Source: Pseudomonas sp. MM211
GTDB taxonomy: Bacteria > Pseudomonadota > Gammaproteobacteria > Pseudomonadales > Pseudomonadaceae
Length of the DNA: 64,000 nucleotides
Direction of reading: 5' to 3'
NCBI RefSeq assembly: GCF_020386635.1
Contig: NZ_CP081942.1
Location: 744,001 to 808,000, forward strand
This document shows positions 63,802 to 64,000 of the stretch, one piece after another. A program made the translations under genes and the position numbers. Each line of letters starts with the position of its first letter. Within the stretch, counting starts at the first letter, position 1. The notes under the pieces were generated by a model, which was not told where the DNA came from, searched no databases, and saw only the letters and a program-made list of their open reading frames with translations.

Positions 63802-64000
63802 ATGAACCGCACCTATGCCCTCGTCTGGAACCCAAGCCTGGCCACCTGGAGCGTTGCCAACGAGCACGCCCGTAGACGTGGCAAAGGCGCAGGTGCAGTA
63901 CTCGTGGCAGCCCTGCTTCTGCCGGTCATGGCCTTCGCTGCCGACCTGCCGACAGGTGGTCAGGTGGTCTCAGGCAATGGCCAGATTGGCACACCATCCA
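63802..64000 (+). CDS. large secreted adhesin, N-terminus only (ESPR signal, FHA-like), truncated by window end
   Basis: The first 66 codons only. MNRTYALVWNPSLATWSVAN is the extended signal peptide region (ESPR) found on autotransporters and two-partner-secreted filamentous haemagglutinins. The hydrophobic core (AVLVAALLLPVMAFA) and cleavage site ADLPTGGQVVSGNG follow, the last matching the start of the TPS/FHA N-terminal domain. It should be exported by Sec and secreted through a TpsB-type partner encoded outside the window. Good ribosome binding site AAAGGAG. Confidence 0.85.
   Translation, partial: MNRTYALVWNPSLATWSVANEHARRRGKGAGAVLVAALLLPVMAFAADLPTGGQVVSGNGQIGTPS

Overview
This window is a stretch of a Pseudomonas chromosome. 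Almost every gene is recognisable by family, GC content is high, and several blocks have the gene content and order known from Pseudomonas aeruginosa: algB-kinB-ampDh2; pstS-pstC-pstA-pstB-phoU plus a response regulator; pyrE/crc; and a long run thiS-thiG-trmB, mtgA, rpoH-ftsX-ftsE-ftsY, two M16 peptidases, rsmD, coaD, fdx, ggt and mutM. The blocks are ordered differently from PAO1, as far as I recall. The short intergenic palindromes suggest a species outside the P. aeruginosa lineage, perhaps the mendocina/oleovorans/alcaligenes side of the genus; that is inference only.

Layout. 0-5 kb: a LysR regulator, two divergent L,D-transpeptidases and a DUF5924/DUF2914 membrane protein. 5-9 kb: a SpmA/SpmB-type membrane protein, then a minus-strand envelope/stress group (Ivy-like protein, DUF1328, a small anchored protein, a DUF2383 four-helix protein, a BON-domain protein). 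9-16 kb: AlgB/KinB, AmpDh2 amidase, a MarC-family protein, a DASH-type photolyase/cryptochrome and a receiver-domain protein. 16-23.5 kb: the phosphate-specific transport operon with a Pho box. 23.5-30.6 kb: thioesterase, DUF4124 protein, PyrE, Crc, an EamA exporter, TrmB, ThiG, ThiS, DUF423 and MtgA. 30.6-35 kb: rpoH, ftsX, ftsE and ftsY; ftsY carries two compensating frameshifts in this sequence. 35-49.6 kb: housekeeping and metabolic genes, including a second phosphate transporter. 50-63.5 kb: a complete chemotaxis-type cluster (MCP, CheY, STAS, CheA, CheW, MCP, CheW, CheR, CheD, CheB) with a NarL-family two-component pair on each side. The window ends in the first 66 codons of a probable large secreted adhesin.

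How the parts work together. AlgB/KinB, the pst operon with PhoU, Crc and RpoH are global regulators of exopolysaccharide, phosphate, carbon and heat-shock responses. The region with most room for new biology is 50-64 kb. The first MCP has no ligand-binding domain and carries a C-terminal FQDxTxQ motif, a polar linker and a hydrophobic tail like the CheY-P phosphatase CheZ, while no cheZ, cheC or cheX gene is present. CheA contains a tandem 24-residue repeat resembling the c-di-GMP-binding MshEN motif. The STAS protein has Cys where anti-sigma antagonists have the phosphorylated Ser. Together these suggest a self-contained, possibly c-di-GMP-linked chemosensory pathway. No tRNA, rRNA, CRISPR array, insertion sequence or prophage was seen.
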